The notes under the pieces were generated by a model. It saw only the letters and a list, made by a program, of their open reading frames with translations, was not told where the DNA came from and ran no database searches. A DNA stretch of 64,000 nt from Persicaria tinctoria (taxonomy: Eukaryota > Streptophyta > Magnoliopsida > Caryophyllales > Polygonaceae): positions 3,536,501 to 3,600,500 of the forward strand of contig JBANSL010000016.1 of assembly GCA_037127255.1 (NCBI GenBank), in the 5' to 3' direction. A program made the position numbers and the translations under genes. Below are positions 1-11,930 of this stretch, one piece after another; position 1 is the first letter of the stretch; each line of letters starts with the position of its first letter.

Positions 1-385
1 TATCCGCCATACTGCTAATATCTCAAAAATTGTGTGTGATGGAGACCGAGTGGAACTGCTGAAGTGAGAACAGAATATCCGAGACGATGATCTCGATCTC
101 CCAAGGATAACTCTAGTAGTCCTTGACCGTGTTGACAATCATTAGATTGTCACCTTCCATCAAGATATGGTCGAGTCCAACCTCCCTCACTCTTGATACT
201 CCAAGGCGTAGAGCCCTTGCTTCCGCGACCAGTGCAGAGCTCTGCCCACAAGGGGATCCGCCACAATCAATTCAATTCCCTCACCAAGATGATCACGAAT
301 AATGAAACCTGCAACGGAGGAACCAACAGAACTTCTGGTTCCGTCAAAATTGATTTTGAATGTGTCATGTGGTGGTTTCTGTCAT
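1..385 (-). pseudogene. L1 LINE RNase H-domain fragment
   Basis: Read on the minus strand from about 375 downward, the sequence gives FKINFDGT, then GFIIRDHLG, then after a frame change AEARALRLGVSRV and MEGDNLMIVNTV. This is the pattern of the RVT_3 RNase H-like domain that ends plant L1 ORF2 proteins (DGT, GFIIRD, AEA, EGDN). The frame is broken at least once and there is an in-frame stop before SYPWEIE. No start, polyadenine tail or target duplication is visible because the relic runs off the window edge. It is a dead fragment; the family is confident, the exact limits are not. Confidence 0.7.
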
Positions 386-1205
386 ATTAAGTTTCTCCAT
401 TTCCTTCGAGTTGATGCTTTGGTTTGTTGTTGTCTACTTTTGTCTTTTGGTATTTTTGTGGTCTCCAAGTTCTTTAGTGTTTGTTTTGTGAGATATTCCA
501 TGTTATGTATTGTTATTGTATTGATCTCATACTTTTTTTTTCTTCAGATTTCTACTTGTCCAGATCCACCACCAGATCGTGACGAACTTCTTTTTCTGTT
601 TGTTGTCTAGTTTGCTAAAGATTTCACAAATATTTCTCTTTAAGGGGTATATCATATTTCTGTCTCTAAAGGAAAAGACATAGTTATATTCTACCAATAA
701 AATCCCCATTTTTTTTACAAAATAAGTATAACAACAACAAAAATACATAAATATCAACAAATTTGTCAAATCGTCATAGTGCGAAGTTAAGAGTTCACAT
801 ACTCCAGTACTCCACCTCTTTCTGGATCGTCAATCAGTGCAAAGAGTTGTTTTGTTGCAAATTAAAGGTTTGCCATGGACTTGGATTACATAGATCCAAT
901 TTATCAGAGACATATAGATAAAAAGATTTCAGAAATTCTAATTCTAATCTAACCACATTCATCTATATATGATATAACGACTGATACGATTAAACCTAAC
1001 TACATTTATCTTTTAGCCCAGTTTCATTCAAAAAACAATTAAGAGCTTTGAGATAGTATCAAACCATGCCAGTTTTTGTAAGACATGACAAAAATTCAGT
1101 TGATAAAGTTTTTCATTTTGATTCAGCTTTACAATCTACATATCATCAGAGACAACGGGCGAGGCGAAGGCTGTGTACAAGGAGGATGGTGTGAAAGCAA
1201 TGGCT
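386..1205. other. Intergenic and 3' region of the TBC gene
   Basis: No gene is seen. The segment is T-rich and AT-rich with short open frames of no recognisable content. The part nearest 1205 should include the 3' untranslated region of the minus-strand TBC gene; no strong polyadenylation signal was singled out. Confidence 0.5.
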
Positions 1206-3770
1206 CTATAGAGACACACGAAACGACGAAGTCTCCGTGTTGATCTCTCTGGCTACCTCAAGTAGGTGCTCGACGTTCACATCCGGATAGTGCTGCAGGA
1301 GGTTCAGGTTAGCTGCGAAATCTCCAGACAGTAACCGGCTCTTCACGCACAGTAGCATTGCGCAACACACCCTGAGTAGCATGTCCTGTTCCAGAATCAT
1401 TTGAACCATGATCTTGTAAGTCGTAAAACATAAGTTGGGATTCGAAAAACACTCAAAACAGTGTCTTAGTGCGTGAGATAGTGAAGAACCTGGACTCCGA
1501 AAGGGTGGCTTAAGAGCGAATCCCATATCCTCAAGATGGTGCCGAACTCAAACTCCTGTGTCAGTAGCAGCGTTATCCATCTGAAGGCGTAAAACTGTGG
1601 ATTTACCTGCAGATAATGGAGGAAAGACGAAAGTTTAATGGTAAGCGTATTCAGGCGTGCTATTGATCTCCAGTAATGACTCACTCACCCTGCTAGTGAA
1701 CTCAAGATGCCTCCATAGGTCCTCGTCGTTAGTCCTCAATATGTCTTTAAGCCTTGCAAGAGTGGAAAGGATTCCTACTGAGCTGTTGTTGTCCAACTGT
1801 TGGCAGAAGTGATCCACCGTGTCACTTAGCAGCCGCACAAAACAGGCAAAACTATCAGCTTCTGCATTTACCTTCAAGGATTGCAAAAAAAAAAACAAGG
1901 AATGATTGCTTCATCTGTTTTATGTATGAAACAGTTGCAGTCTCTAAATTCCTAAATCAATATATTCCACTAAAAAAGAGTTGATACTTACGGCGTTTTG
2001 TTCAATGGTGTCAGTACTAAAGATATAGATTATTGGTGCTAAGACTTCATTCATGCCTTGCACATAACGAGTCGTGGGATTGAGCTTTGCAAACAACAAA
2101 AGAATGTTTCTCATTGCTTCCTGATGAACAAAATGCGCAAACCAACCAGGCATTAAACAGCCAAATGATTTAGAGGAATTACGGTAATCTGTCTGCGAAG
2201 ATACTAAGACAGACAAGGCACCATTACCCTGATCTTCTTGCCCGAGGATGTTTCCACAGAGAAAAACTTCATCTCTGGGTGTGTTCGTTGAAGGTCACGA
2301 TCAATCTGCTGCGCGATCTCAGAGTACTACAAATGAAAGTGCCTTGAGAACAAAACCAGCCTAGCCAGGGTCATTTAATAACCTAAAAAAAACACAAGGG
2401 GGAAGATAGTTACTTCGAAGAACTTGTGCCACTCACTAGCCTCACCAAGACTAAGCGGGTGATCTTCATCTGAGACATCATGCCTCAGAAGTGGTCCAGC
2501 AGAATCAACATCATTTTTCTCCATTGAACTAGACGCTTCTTCTCTCCCTGAACACTGCGTCTGTCTAGACAAACCCAAAAGTTAACGAGAATAATACAGA
2601 ACTAAACAATATATGAACCTATGCTGATAGTGATAATTTGGAGAAAATTGGATGAAAGGGGAATCATACAGGAGTTGACAGAAGCTCCTCCTTCAGCTCA
2701 GCATATTTTCGACGATTTTCTGTCAACACTTTCTTCCATAAGCTACGCGAAGGAGGCAAATACCCCAACAGAAGCTGCAAGATCACATTAGCCGATAAGG
2801 TCCATCAATGCCTGTTGATCATCATCATTACGAAGGACGCAAAAATGTCCTTCTGTGTATATATTCAACCTACTTATGCTATCAGTCCTATCACTTATCC
2901 TAAACCAAGCATGAATTAGATTAATGTAAGCTTGCTAAAGTCAACTCAGTACCAAATTCGACTAATATAAGATCCGAAGGACACAAAAATGTTGTGGCAT
3001 TGCTCAATTTTACAATGCACAATTGAATTTAAGAATGCCATGTCGATTCATGACTGTGGCGAATCCATGAACAACATTGAAGCTGAAAAAAACTAAGGAT
3101 AGAAGCTCTAACTGTGATTCAACTATGAAAATTTACATTTGTATGATCATCATGAATTCAGACTTCACATTTCATACCTTCCAACTCGTCGCTCGCAATG
3201 TTCCTCCATCAGGTATTCCTGTGTCAGCAATCCTTTGCAGCTTCTCCAAATTAATCTCCTCTTGGGACAGCTATCCAAACAGGAAAAGTGGAAAACCCCA
3301 CAAACAGCAGCAATGAAAAGTCATTCAAAGCAACCCTAATTGAAAAACCCCCTTTTATGAAACCCCAATTGAAAGCTTAGAACCCTAAATTCAAGCACCG
3401 AATTCAGCAGCAATTGAAGTAGAATCCAAACCTCATACTCAAGATCCGATCTTTTCTCATCGACTTCAATGACATGCTTGGAATCGGGGGTCAGCCCGGG
3501 CGCGTCCTTATCAGGCTTGGGTCGGGATTTGACCTCCAACTCCTCCACCTCCACCTTCATCTCACCACCGCCGTCCTCTCTATCGGAGATAAACCCATTT
3601 GGGTGAAACGTTTCGAGCTCCTCGCCCAGATCAAACGACGCCGTCTCAAGCCCGTCCCTTTCGCGTCCGGCGGGGTCCCGGGAGTCTTCGAAGCCCTTGA
3701 CGAGGTTTCCGAGGCGGTCGGGGAAGACCTTCCGGGCTTTCTCCGGGATCTTGAGCTTCCCCTTGAGCAT
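1206..3770 (-). CDS. TBC-domain RabGAP (TBC1D13-like), nine exons
   Basis: A GTPase-activating protein for Rab small GTPases, expected to act in membrane traffic. Coding exons on the minus strand: 3432-3770, 3178-3270, 2670-2774, 2414-2560, 2228-2326, 1992-2120, 1689-1871, 1490-1606 and 1206-1385. All junctions are GT-AG and phase 0, giving 463 aa. The arginine finger lies in IDRDLQRT (about R242) and the glutamine finger in RYVQGMNE (Q282), so both catalytic residues are kept. EDHPLSLG, FYAFRWITLLLTQEF and GDFAANLNLLQHYP are typical of the plant TBC1D13-like group. The start is the ATG at 3770; the longer open frame to 3920 begins with GTG. The acceptor chosen at 2560 is the one that avoids a stop and keeps phase, and the last acceptor (1385) was chosen by similarity to family proteins. 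The N-terminal 110 residues are charged and less conserved. Confidence 0.9.
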
Positions 3771-4075
3771 GGGTTCTGTGTCCTTTGCGGGAGTCAGGTG
3801 AGTGAGGGGCGAGTTGGAGTCGGTACTGAGTTGGACGAACGATTCAATGTGGTTGAAAAATGTGTATTGGGAAATCGGAAATAGAAAAGGGGTTGTTCTT
3901 GGGTTCCATGACTTCCCCACCTCTTTCCCTCCATGACTGGTTGACTGGTAGTTTGCTCTGTTGAGAGACGGTGTTTGAATGGTAGGAGAAAGGGATTAAT
4001 GGGCCTGGGCCGTCTATTTTACATGGGCCGGCTCAATGAGTCCAAAGCTGGTTCAAGGGTATGAAAGGCCTGATG
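3771..4075 (-). promoter_or_regulatory. Leader and proximal promoter of the TBC gene
   Basis: This stretch upstream of the TBC start codon is repeated in opposite orientation at 38471-38797. An upstream ATG at 3934 (minus strand) lies in another frame from the main start and could act as an upstream open frame. No clear TATA box is visible. Defining the promoter is inference from position and from the duplicated block. Confidence 0.5.
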
Positions 4076-4159
4076 AAAACATAGACCAAAAAAAACTTAT
4101 GGAATGAAGTTGTCATCCAAAAACTAATTAAGAAAACCTACATAGGTAACCAATTTTAG

Positions 4160-4236
<77 letters not shown>

Positions 4237-5275
4237 GATATAATAAATGATAAGTCGTATGTAATATATGACATCTTCTCCTTATCTTAATAGTAGACTA
4301 CATGTAGTTTGGATATGTATAAATCTTGTGATGGATTTGGTGATTTTGATAGTGTCTTTATTATTTTTGTTACCTTGCCCATAACACATAAATGGAGGGA
4401 GGGCCATGATTTATCTTGGACAATAAGTTATAGTAATAATTAAGTGAAGCACGTCTGCAATTAGTGCGACCGATCCATGCATAATGGGCAAACTAATAAT
4501 TAAACTATACTATAGCCATGGCATTTTTCTAAGCAAAATTAATAAAGATAATGTGAACACCAATCCAACTTTCATTGACAAAAAAAACCAGTAATCTAAA
4601 GAATAAATCACACACACTAAAAAATGCAAAAGCTACACACCGAAAAATAAAATGCTAAAGCTAAGAGGGATAAGCATATCATCTTGTCCACCGCGTTTAA
4701 AATATAAAGTGCACCCATTTCATTTATGTAGTGTTATATAGTGAAATTGACATGTGTGACATTTGAAATAGTTGTATTAATTATGGTTAGACATTAGGAT
4801 CGATATGGGACGGAATGGAACGGGATTAGGTTATTCATATTTCGTCTTGTGAAATTTTGATGAGATGGTTTTTTTTTAAATCCTATCGAGTCATATACTC
4901 ATATACTGTGTGGAATAGAACAGGATCAAACGAGACCAACTTTATCACCCATTAAAAAAAAGTTATATATAATATAGATAGGAGGAGAAATTCGTCTTAT
5001 GTGTCCCGACCCATGTATTTTTTTTTACAGGATCGGATTGACATTTTTTTTTTTGTCAAATCTCACAGAGATCGAGATATAAGCGGAATTTGTGACATCT
5101 ATCATCTATGTGCCCACTCTTCTTATCTTTAGTATCAAATTTATTTTGTACAAAAAGTGTAAAGGCAAAACCCCACCAATGCAACTAACCCCACACGTTT
5201 TAAACAAATTTTACAAGTGTAAATAATAGCACACTCAACACTGACCACATACATATGCAATGCATACATCAAGCA
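4076..5275. other. AT-rich intergenic region with microsatellite
   Basis: No gene. It separates the divergent TBC and peroxidase genes. It holds a long AT dinucleotide run (listed separately) and AT-rich sequence with scattered poly-T tracts. Confidence 0.6.
4163..4233. repeat. (AT)n microsatellite
   Basis: About 35 uninterrupted AT units, seen directly. Confidence 0.95.
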
Positions 5276-5284
5276 CTATAAATA
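5276..5284 (+). promoter_or_regulatory. TATA box of the peroxidase gene
   Basis: CTATAAATA stands 100 bp before the peroxidase ATG, a normal plant TATA sequence and a spacing that leaves a leader of roughly 70-80 bases. Confidence 0.65.
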
Positions 5285-5383
5285 CCCTTAGTAGTGGAGA
5301 CCTATCAATGAAAATCAATACATTTTGCTCAAACTTAGACAAGTTATATATACACCACGCATTTAGCTCTAACTAATTAAAGA

Positions 5384-6632
5384 ATGAAGTTCATTTGTCT
5401 ATCCTTGCTAGTGGTTTCCATTGTAGGATTAGCACAAGCTCAGTTGCAAACTGGGTATTACTCATCAACTTGCCCTAATGCAGAGAAGGTTGTAAGAGCC
5501 ACGGTCCAGACCCACTTCAACACCGACCCAACCGTTGCTCCCGCCCTTCTTAGGCTCCACTTCCATGACTGCTTTGTTCAGGTATGTCACTTCAGGTTCT
5601 AAGCTAGCATATAAGTAGATGGACTAGTCCATCCAACGGTAATTGCTTGTGTGCTAACCTTGATCGGTTGTTTGTACGTGCTTGCGATATCAAGGGTTGT
5701 GATGCATCAGTGTTGATCAAAGGTCCCTCGTCTGAGAGAACAGCATTTCCTAATCTCGACTTGAGAGGTTTCGACGTGATCGATGATGCGAAGGCACAGG
5801 TGGAGTCCCTTTGCCCCGGAGTAGTCTCTTGTGCTGATATACTCGCCTTGGCTGCTAGAGATGCTGTTGATTTGGTAAGCCCTTAATTTCATTTATCCTT
5901 AAAAGTTATAACCCATCAATTTTTTCAACACTAAAAAAAGTTGTGCTCTTTAAATTGATCTAGAGTGATGGACCAAACTGGAATGTGCCCCTTGGAAGGC
6001 TAGATGGCAAGGTTTCTAAGGCATCCGACACCTCGAGTTTGCCTTCACCTCTCGAATCGATTGCTACTCATAGACAAAAGTTCGCTTCGAAGGGCCTCAA
6101 TGACCATGACCTTGTCACCCTAGTTGGTACATTTATAACATTTTTTCGTACCTTTTAAAATAAATTAGAATCGAATTTCCAACTCGCTAATCAAAAAATC
6201 GTGTGTACAGGAGCACATACGATAGGACAAACAGACTGTAGATTCTTCCAGTACCGCCTCTACAACTTCACAACGACAGGCAACTCAGACCCAACAATGA
6301 GCCCATCGTTCTTGACGCAGGTTCAGAGTCAGTGCCCCAAGGCGGGGGATGGCTTAAACCGGGTGGCCTTAGACAAGGACACCCCGGCCAAGTTTGACGT
6401 CAGCTTCTTCAAGAACGTTAGGGATGGAAATGCGGTGCTGGAGTCGGACCAGAGGCTGTGGAGCGACTCAGTCACCGGCCCCATTGTCAAGAACTACGCC
6501 GGTAGCCTCAGGGGATTGCTGGGCTTGAGATTCGATTTCGACTTCCCCAAGGCCATGGTCAAGATGAGCAGCATTGGAGTCAAGAATGGCTCCGATGGCG
6601 AGATTCGCAGCGTTTGCTCAAGCTTTAATTGA
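5384..6632 (+). CDS. Class III secretory peroxidase, four exons
   Basis: A haem peroxidase of the plant secretory family that oxidises phenolic substrates with hydrogen peroxide in the cell wall or vacuole. Exons are 5384-5581, 5695-5874, 5964-6126 and 6211-6632, with GT-AG introns at the family's classic positions (after the distal HFHDCFVQ and before the proximal GAHTIG); total 320 aa. Residues 1-20 form a signal peptide ending AQAQ. Distal residues R57, F60 and H61, proximal H183 and all eight conserved cysteines are present, so the enzyme looks functional. The exon 4 coding sequence recurs as truncated copies at 11396-11609 and 45298-45650. The TATA box is at 5276. Subfamily assignment within class III is not attempted. 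Confidence 0.95.
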
Positions 6633-7297
6633 GGGAAGATCGATCTTAGCGGCAAAAGAGTTGAATCTGTAATGTTGGTTTGTTGGTATGGTTAATGATC
6701 GAAGATATGATATATATCGTTGGCGAATTAATAATTAAAGCTACTAACTACGTACTTAATTATCTTATCGTAAACGCTGCGATTTGAATCTGTAATCAGC
6801 ATCTGGTCCAGACCCTTATTATCAGTTGAGTCACCATAATTTGAATTTTTTTTTAGAAATAGCCAAAATTTGGGAAAAAATTTGGACATTAGCTAGCCAA
6901 AATACTTTACCCCAGGATTTAAAAAAAATTAATATAATAAGTAAGTCGTTGTTTAAAATAGCGACTTACTTAAATATAATATTTGATAAAATTCTATAGA
7001 TAGCTAAAAGCAAATACATAGTGATATGAATCGTTAACTCGCAAATAAAAGTACCAATCGAGTAAAAACACAAATATAGAGAAATTACGGAGTATATTTT
7101 GCACATAGCGTAATGTTGGACTTTAGCCAAAACAAAATAGAGGAAGAAACTTTGGCAAAATATAAGTGGCTATGAAAAATAAAACATTTTTTTTTTTTTG
7201 AAATTTATAAAATTGAAATAGGGCATAATTAAAACAAATTAAAAGGTTGGGGAGGTTTTACGTAATTAACCTTCTCCAACCTCTAGCCCGATAGAAC
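6633..7297. other. Peroxidase 3' flank, intergenic
   Basis: No gene is seen. The first 80 bases after the stop are also present beside the peroxidase fragment at 45651, showing that the duplicated block included the 3' untranslated region. The rest is AT-rich. Confidence 0.6.
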
Positions 7298-7305
7298 GTT
7301 CCAGC

Positions 7306-7887
7306 TATGGGTGAAGATTTTCCACCCATAACCCGCCCCATTAACCCACCCATTAACCCGCCCCGCACACCCGCACCGCAAACCCGCATAAAATCCTAAA
7401 ATTTATATACATCATGTATGTGATTTTACTATTTTACCCTTTTTACGTTTAACTTCAACAAACTCTAATCTTTAATTAGTGCTTTACCCACCAAATTTCA
7501 TTTAAAATGGATATGGTCTCGGCTTGCTTTTCCACATTATAGCAAGGGATATACTGGATTAGAATATGATTAGTATAGGGATATATACCCTTCCACTTTC
7601 AAATTTCAATTAGCTCGTAATTTCAGTACTTTGCCGTTCAAAAATAAAAATAAAAATACATAACCCCACCCCCTTTGTAATTTTGAGTTAGAATTGGACT
7701 ACTTGTGTTGATTTGAATTTTTCTTTTGTTTCACCCATTGAGTACCCGCTTCACCCGCGCCGCCGCACGGGTCGGATGCGGGTGAAAAGGTTTGCGGGTG
7801 ATGGATGGAGCGGGTGAAAGTTTATACCCACGGGGCGGGTGATGGAGTGGCTTCATCCACCCATAACCCGCCCCATTTCCACCCCTA
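7306..7887. mobile_element. Non-autonomous hAT element, 582 bp
   Basis: The ends are tatgggtg at the left and, reverse complemented, taggggtgg at the right, the TAGGGGTG type of terminus known for plant hAT elements. The flanks gttccagc at 7298-7305 and 7888-7895 are identical 8-bp target duplications, the hAT length. Both ends carry repeats of ACCCGCCCC-like sequence in inverted arrangement. No transposase frame is present. Confidence 0.75.
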
Positions 7888-7895
7888 GTTCCAGC

Positions 7896-8871
7896 AGCCT
7901 TTTCCGGCAAGGCTCAATTGCAACTCAAGCGAAGTCTAGCGTCGACGAAAGATCACGAAGACGGACTAAGGCGGCGGATACAACTTCCTGGTGGTGTGAT
8001 GCTCCTCCCCAGAGGTTTTAGCGGCGGCGGCGGCAACAACTAAAAACTGGTGGGTGAGCGGCTCCGGTGAAGGTTTGATCGAAATTGGGGATTTTTATTT
8101 TGTATGCTTTTCTCAAAACTTTTTTAATGGAATTGTAGATTAAAGGTTTTAGAAGACGATGAACTACATTCAGAGCTCGGAGATTGGCTTTCCATGGTGG
8201 ATCATGCTCCCGAAGGTTGAAAGCCCTTTTATACTCGATCTTTAAAACGTGCACGAAAGATCAAATTAAATATACCAATCTCTTCATCTCCTTCCGGTGA
8301 TCAGTTTTATATATTCAATTGCAAGAAACAGTGAATAAATCAATCCAAATGACCCAACCTTTGGTTTTGGGGCAAAGTGAACTTGGACGAATTTGGAGCT
8401 TAATACATTGTTCAATCCGAAAATTGGACACGTTTTTGTGATATGGGTGAAGAGGAGCACTTAATGGGGGCGTTTTAAAGTCAAAACGACGGAGAATTAA
8501 AAACCACCATTGAAGGAGTCTAGGAGTTACCGACGGGAAGGAGGAGGAAGAAGGAGGGTTGGTTCACCAAACCGGTTTTCTATTTTTTAAAATTTTGTTT
8601 GGACCGGTTCAATCGGTTCAACACAATAAAATCCTTAGGTTGACATATGTGTGACATACTATATAGATAAATAAATACCATAATAGATAAATAAATACCA
8701 TAATAGATAAATTCATGTATATATATACCCTTTTTTTTTAAAAAAAAAATATTACAATGTGTGGTTTTATTTAAATAAATTACACATAACATGAAAATTT
8801 ATTATTATATTTAATTTTAACAAATTACACATAATAAAAAATTTGCAAAATGTGTTTAGAATGTACCTAAT
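7896..8871. other. Intergenic, no gene supported
   Basis: The region just after the hAT element (to about 8570) is moderately GC-rich with short frames but no recognisable domain. From 8650 to 8710 the motif ataaataccataatagat repeats about three times at 19-bp spacing. Confidence 0.5.
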
Positions 8872-8932
8872 AGGATTTGAACTCAAGACCTCATGTATAC
8901 CAAAAAATTCTCCTAACCATTGAGCTACGTAT
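8872..8932 (-). mobile_element. tRNA-derived SINE head (pol III boxes A and B)
   Basis: On the minus strand tagctcaatggttagg matches pol III box A and gagttcaaatcc matches box B at near-tRNA spacing. The sequence between does not form a full tRNA, so a tRNA-related SINE or tRNA relic is the better call. Its body and tail cannot be delimited in the AT-rich flank. Confidence 0.5.
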
Positions 8933-9756
8933 GTATTTTTGATAATTCATGGAATAGAAACAAAAAAAATATAAAAGATGAATCATTAAATGAATGGGTA
9001 TTAAATTGGAGGTGAACACAATTTTTTATGTTATATATATATATATAGAAGATATAGATATAGATGGCAAAACCTAATTGAATAAATTTTTTGAAGGGTT
9101 TTTTTTACTAAAAGATGACATGTGGAAAAAAAATTGTTTTATTATATATTGTATATCAAATCAATCACTAATCAAAATTTGTGGAAATAATATCAACAAT
9201 CATACACTATTTATATATAGAAATAATATTTAATATTATAGATAGATAAATAGAGATTACTAAAAAAAAGATAAATAGGAGAAGATGACACATAAACATT
9301 AAGTATATATGGTGTATTCTAAATTAAGAGTATATATAGATATAGATATAGATATATAGATAATTAGAAAATATGTTAAGAATAAAAGAAAAAATGTGAT
9401 TGGTTTAAAGAGAGAAAGGGATGATAAAAAATTAAAGAAAATAAATAATTAAAAAAGGCAATTAGAGTATAGATAGATAGATAGATAGATAGAGATTAAC
9501 CCAAAAAAAAAAAAAGATAGATAGGAAGGTTATATATATCTCTAATTAATTAGCTGGTAGAATCGGCTGTGTGGTTTTGTTAGAAATAGAAATTAGGGTT
9601 CCATAGCACCCAAAAAAAAGAAATTAGGGTTCCAAGTAATTAATATCTGCACTGGGATCCCTTTCCTGCAAGTGTTGGAGTTGAGAGAATTAGGGTTGAA
9701 TTTCCATTCCATCGATCGATCTATCGATCAGATCGATCTGAGAATTAATATATATA
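8933..9756. other. AT-rich upstream flank of F-box copy 1
   Basis: No gene. It contains GATA/TAGA microsatellite stretches. The part at about 9165-9260 resembles the sequences upstream of F-box copies 2 (about 21990-22090) and 3 (about 47440-47530), marking the upstream extent of the duplicated block. Confidence 0.6.
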
Positions 9757-10971
9757 ATGACGATGACTGCGGCAAAAGTTACAAGGAGGAGTGGGGTTGA
9801 TCGTTATCTCCCTGAAGAAATCGTAATTGAGATCCTGTTACGGTCCTCATTCAAATCCATTCTCAAATGTAAGCGATTGTCAAAGGAGTTGAAAAATCTG
9901 ATCTGCGATCCCAAGTTTTTCAACCGCTACAAGCCGAAGAGAAGTAGGGCTTTGTTCTTCGCTTGGAACAGACTCTACTGCATAGTGGTACAGCACCCCA
10001 ACGAGCTCATCATCAATGGCGATGTTAACCCTCCCTTTATGGTGCAAGAGATCCCCATCGGATCGAAATATACGGCTGCCTACGACCACTATCATCGGAA
10101 AGCACATCAACTTCTGAATTCGGGATCAGCCGACAGCATAGCGTGTTTCAAGTCGCACATGGGCCCCTTCGTTTGCTACAACCTGTTCTCCGGAGGAGTT
10201 CCATTCCAAGTGGAAGATCCCCCGATACATCCACAAAGCTCCGATTCCTGGCTCTGTTATGGATTCGGTTATGATCATGGTGCCGATGATTACAAGATCA
10301 TAGTCGTCGCTAAGGAGGGACAAGTCGGCAGCGGCTGGATTCACAGCTTGAGAAATAAGGGCTGGGAGCCCATCCAAGGCTTTCCGGAGGACTATAAGGA
10401 TGGGTCGTCGTACGACTGGCCATCCTCTCAAGGTTGCTGCTTCAACGGCGTCCTTCATTGGGTCATCATTAAGAAGAGATCGATATCGAGGGAGGTGATC
10501 ATAGTTACCTATGATCTGAATACTGGTAGCTTCGGCCAACTATTGGGTGCTCCGGCCTATCATCCTGAACAAGGTTGGACACAACAAACATTCCTTGCTG
10601 CACGTCTAGTCGAATTGAACGGACAACTCTGTTTTGCTTGCGATACCACGTTTGAGTCTGAGCACGACACCTTTTCTAGGGAAAAGTTGTTTATTCAAAA
10701 GTTTGATCTGTGGCTGATGAAGAACGACACTACTTGTTGGGAAAAGTTGGTAAACATCAACCAGAGAATCCAGCACGCGCTGTCCATCGACTGGAAATTG
10801 GCGGTGCCCGCTGTCCTCCATGAATGCGGAGATGGCAGAAGAGCGGTGTTGTTTGTATGCCACGACGGGAGGTTGTTTTGGTATGATAACAAGGCCAACA
10901 ACATACAACTCATCTTTCCTGCTACTTGGTATAGGGACCTCAAAGCCCGGAAACAAGACTTTGATTTTTAG
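9757..10971 (+). CDS. F-box protein, copy 1 (404 aa, intronless)
   Basis: A predicted substrate-recognition subunit of an SCF ubiquitin ligase. The F-box occupies about residues 16-58 (DRYLPEEIVIEILLRSS, then CKRLSKELKNLICDPKFF). The remainder has the look of an F-box-associated beta-sheet domain (WLCYGFGYDHGADDYKI, CCFNGVLHWV, GRRAVLFVCHDGRLFWYD). It is one uninterrupted frame from an ATG at 9757. The first 230 or so codons look identical to copy 2 (24012), but the last third differs: TTFESEHDTFSREKLFIQ replaces the glutamate/phenylalanine-rich stretch of copies 2 and 3. The target protein is unknown. It converges on a peroxidase 3' fragment at 11396-11609. Confidence 0.85.
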   Translation: MTMTAAKVTRRSGVDRYLPEEIVIEILLRSSFKSILKCKRLSKELKNLICDPKFFNRYKPKRSRALFFAWNRLYCIVVQHPNELIINGDVNPPFMVQEIPIGSKYTAAYDHYHRKAHQLLNSGSADSIACFKSHMGPFVCYNLFSGGVPFQVEDPPIHPQSSDSWLCYGFGYDHGADDYKIIVVAKEGQVGSGWIHSLRNKGWEPIQGFPEDYKDGSSYDWPSSQGCCFNGVLHWVIIKKRSISREVIIVTYDLNTGSFGQLLGAPAYHPEQGWTQQTFLAARLVELNGQLCFACDTTFESEHDTFSREKLFIQKFDLWLMKNDTTCWEKLVNINQRIQHALSIDWKLAVPAVLHECGDGRRAVLFVCHDGRLFWYDNKANNIQLIFPATWYRDLKARKQDFDF

Positions 10972-11395
10972 TGGTCGTGCGTGCGGTAAAGGGAAACGAA
11001 ATGAATGTAATTCGCTTGTTAATTTCCATCTTTTTTAACATACACATATATATATGTAATGTAGTTCACAACTATAGCTTATTGTAATTATTCTACATAC
11101 CTTATAATTAATAAAGATTTTGCTTTTCCAATCCTATCTATACTTTGTATTTCTGCACAACTAACTAACTTCTTGCTCGTGTATCTATATAGTTTCGATC
11201 GGTTGTGCTTAATTAGCTTGTGTTATTTTCCGATTGAGTGTCCATCATATCGATTCGATGTATTGGCTTGCTAGCTAGATAGCTTTGCGGATTGCCATTT
11301 TCGATCTCTTAACGTACTTAACTTTGCTCAACGATATCTTGTTTTCATTCATTATCCATAGCAACAAAATAACATTAAGATCGATCTCATCCCCT
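10972..11395. other. Shared 3' flank of F-box block, copy 1
   Basis: No gene. The segment matches 26819-27060 (beside copy 2) and 45720-46100 in reverse (beside copy 3), and so is part of the triplicated block. It holds AATAAA-type sequence (ttaataaag near 11108) suitable as a polyadenylation signal for the F-box gene. Confidence 0.65.
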
Positions 11396-11609
11396 CAATT
11401 AAAGCTTGAGCAAACACTACGAATCTCGCCATCGGAGCCATTCTTGACTCCAATGCTGCTCATCTTGACCATGGCCTTGGGGAAGTCGAAATCGAATCTC
11501 AAGCCCAGCAATCCCCTGAGGCTACCGGCGTAGTTCTTGACAATGGGGCCGGTGACTGAGTCGCTCCACAACCTCTGGTCCGACTCCAGCATCGCGTTTC
11601 CATCCCTGA
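11396..11609 (-). pseudogene. Peroxidase exon 4 3' fragment, copy A
   Basis: On the minus strand it encodes [19 protein letters not shown] through VCSSFN and a stop, matching the last 65 or so residues of the peroxidase at 5384-6632 almost exactly. It lacks the haem-binding exons and any start of its own. It stops abruptly at about 11609 against a 60-bp tandem repeat. It lies tail-to-tail with F-box copy 1, the same arrangement as at 45298-47335. Confidence 0.9.
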
Positions 11610-11612
11610 CAT

Positions 11613-11738
11613 CCGAGTTAGCGAGTTTAGGTCGGAAATCCGTTTCATGAGTTCGAACATCTGAGTTGATTAGCGAGTTAGCGAGTTTAGGTCGGAAATC
11701 CGTTTCATGAGTTCTAACATCCGAGTTAGCGAGTTTAT
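11613..11738. repeat. 60-bp tandem repeat, about 2.1 copies
   Basis: The stretch gagttagcgagtttaggtcg and what follows, to gttcgaacatc, recurs exactly 60 bp further on, then begins a third time. It sits at the broken edge of the peroxidase fragment. Confidence 0.85.
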
Positions 11739-11930
11739 GTTAAATTCCGCTTTTAAATTCATTTTAATTTTCCCTTTTTCGAAAAATTAGGATTTAAATT
11801 CATAAGGCCACCCGATTTGAAAAAGGTACAAAAAAATGTTGTAGTTGTACCAACTAGCTAGGGTGACAAGGTTGCAACTTGGGGGTGTTCCTGAGATTCT
11901 TCTGTAATTTTGGACAGTATCGTCATTTAT
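11739..11930. other. Flank of copia element 1
   Basis: No gene seen. It contains a polypurine-looking aacttggggg just before tgttcctgag, which could alternatively mark an older LTR boundary. The last five bases (tttat, 11926-11930) match the five bases after the 3' LTR. Confidence 0.4.

Noticed and set aside
3771..3920. Extending the TBC protein to an apparent start at 3920
   Set aside because: The codon at 3920 is GTG. The first ATG in frame is at 3770, and the promoter copy at 38471 aligns through this part as untranslated leader.
8872..8932. A functional tRNA gene
   Set aside because: Boxes A and B are present but acceptor and anticodon stems do not form; a SINE head fits better.
9880..10956. 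Long antisense frames inside the F-box genes (also in the copies at 24138-25229 and 46022-46963)
   Set aside because: They are shadows: identical frames appear in all three copies because the sense sequence is conserved, and none resembles a known protein.
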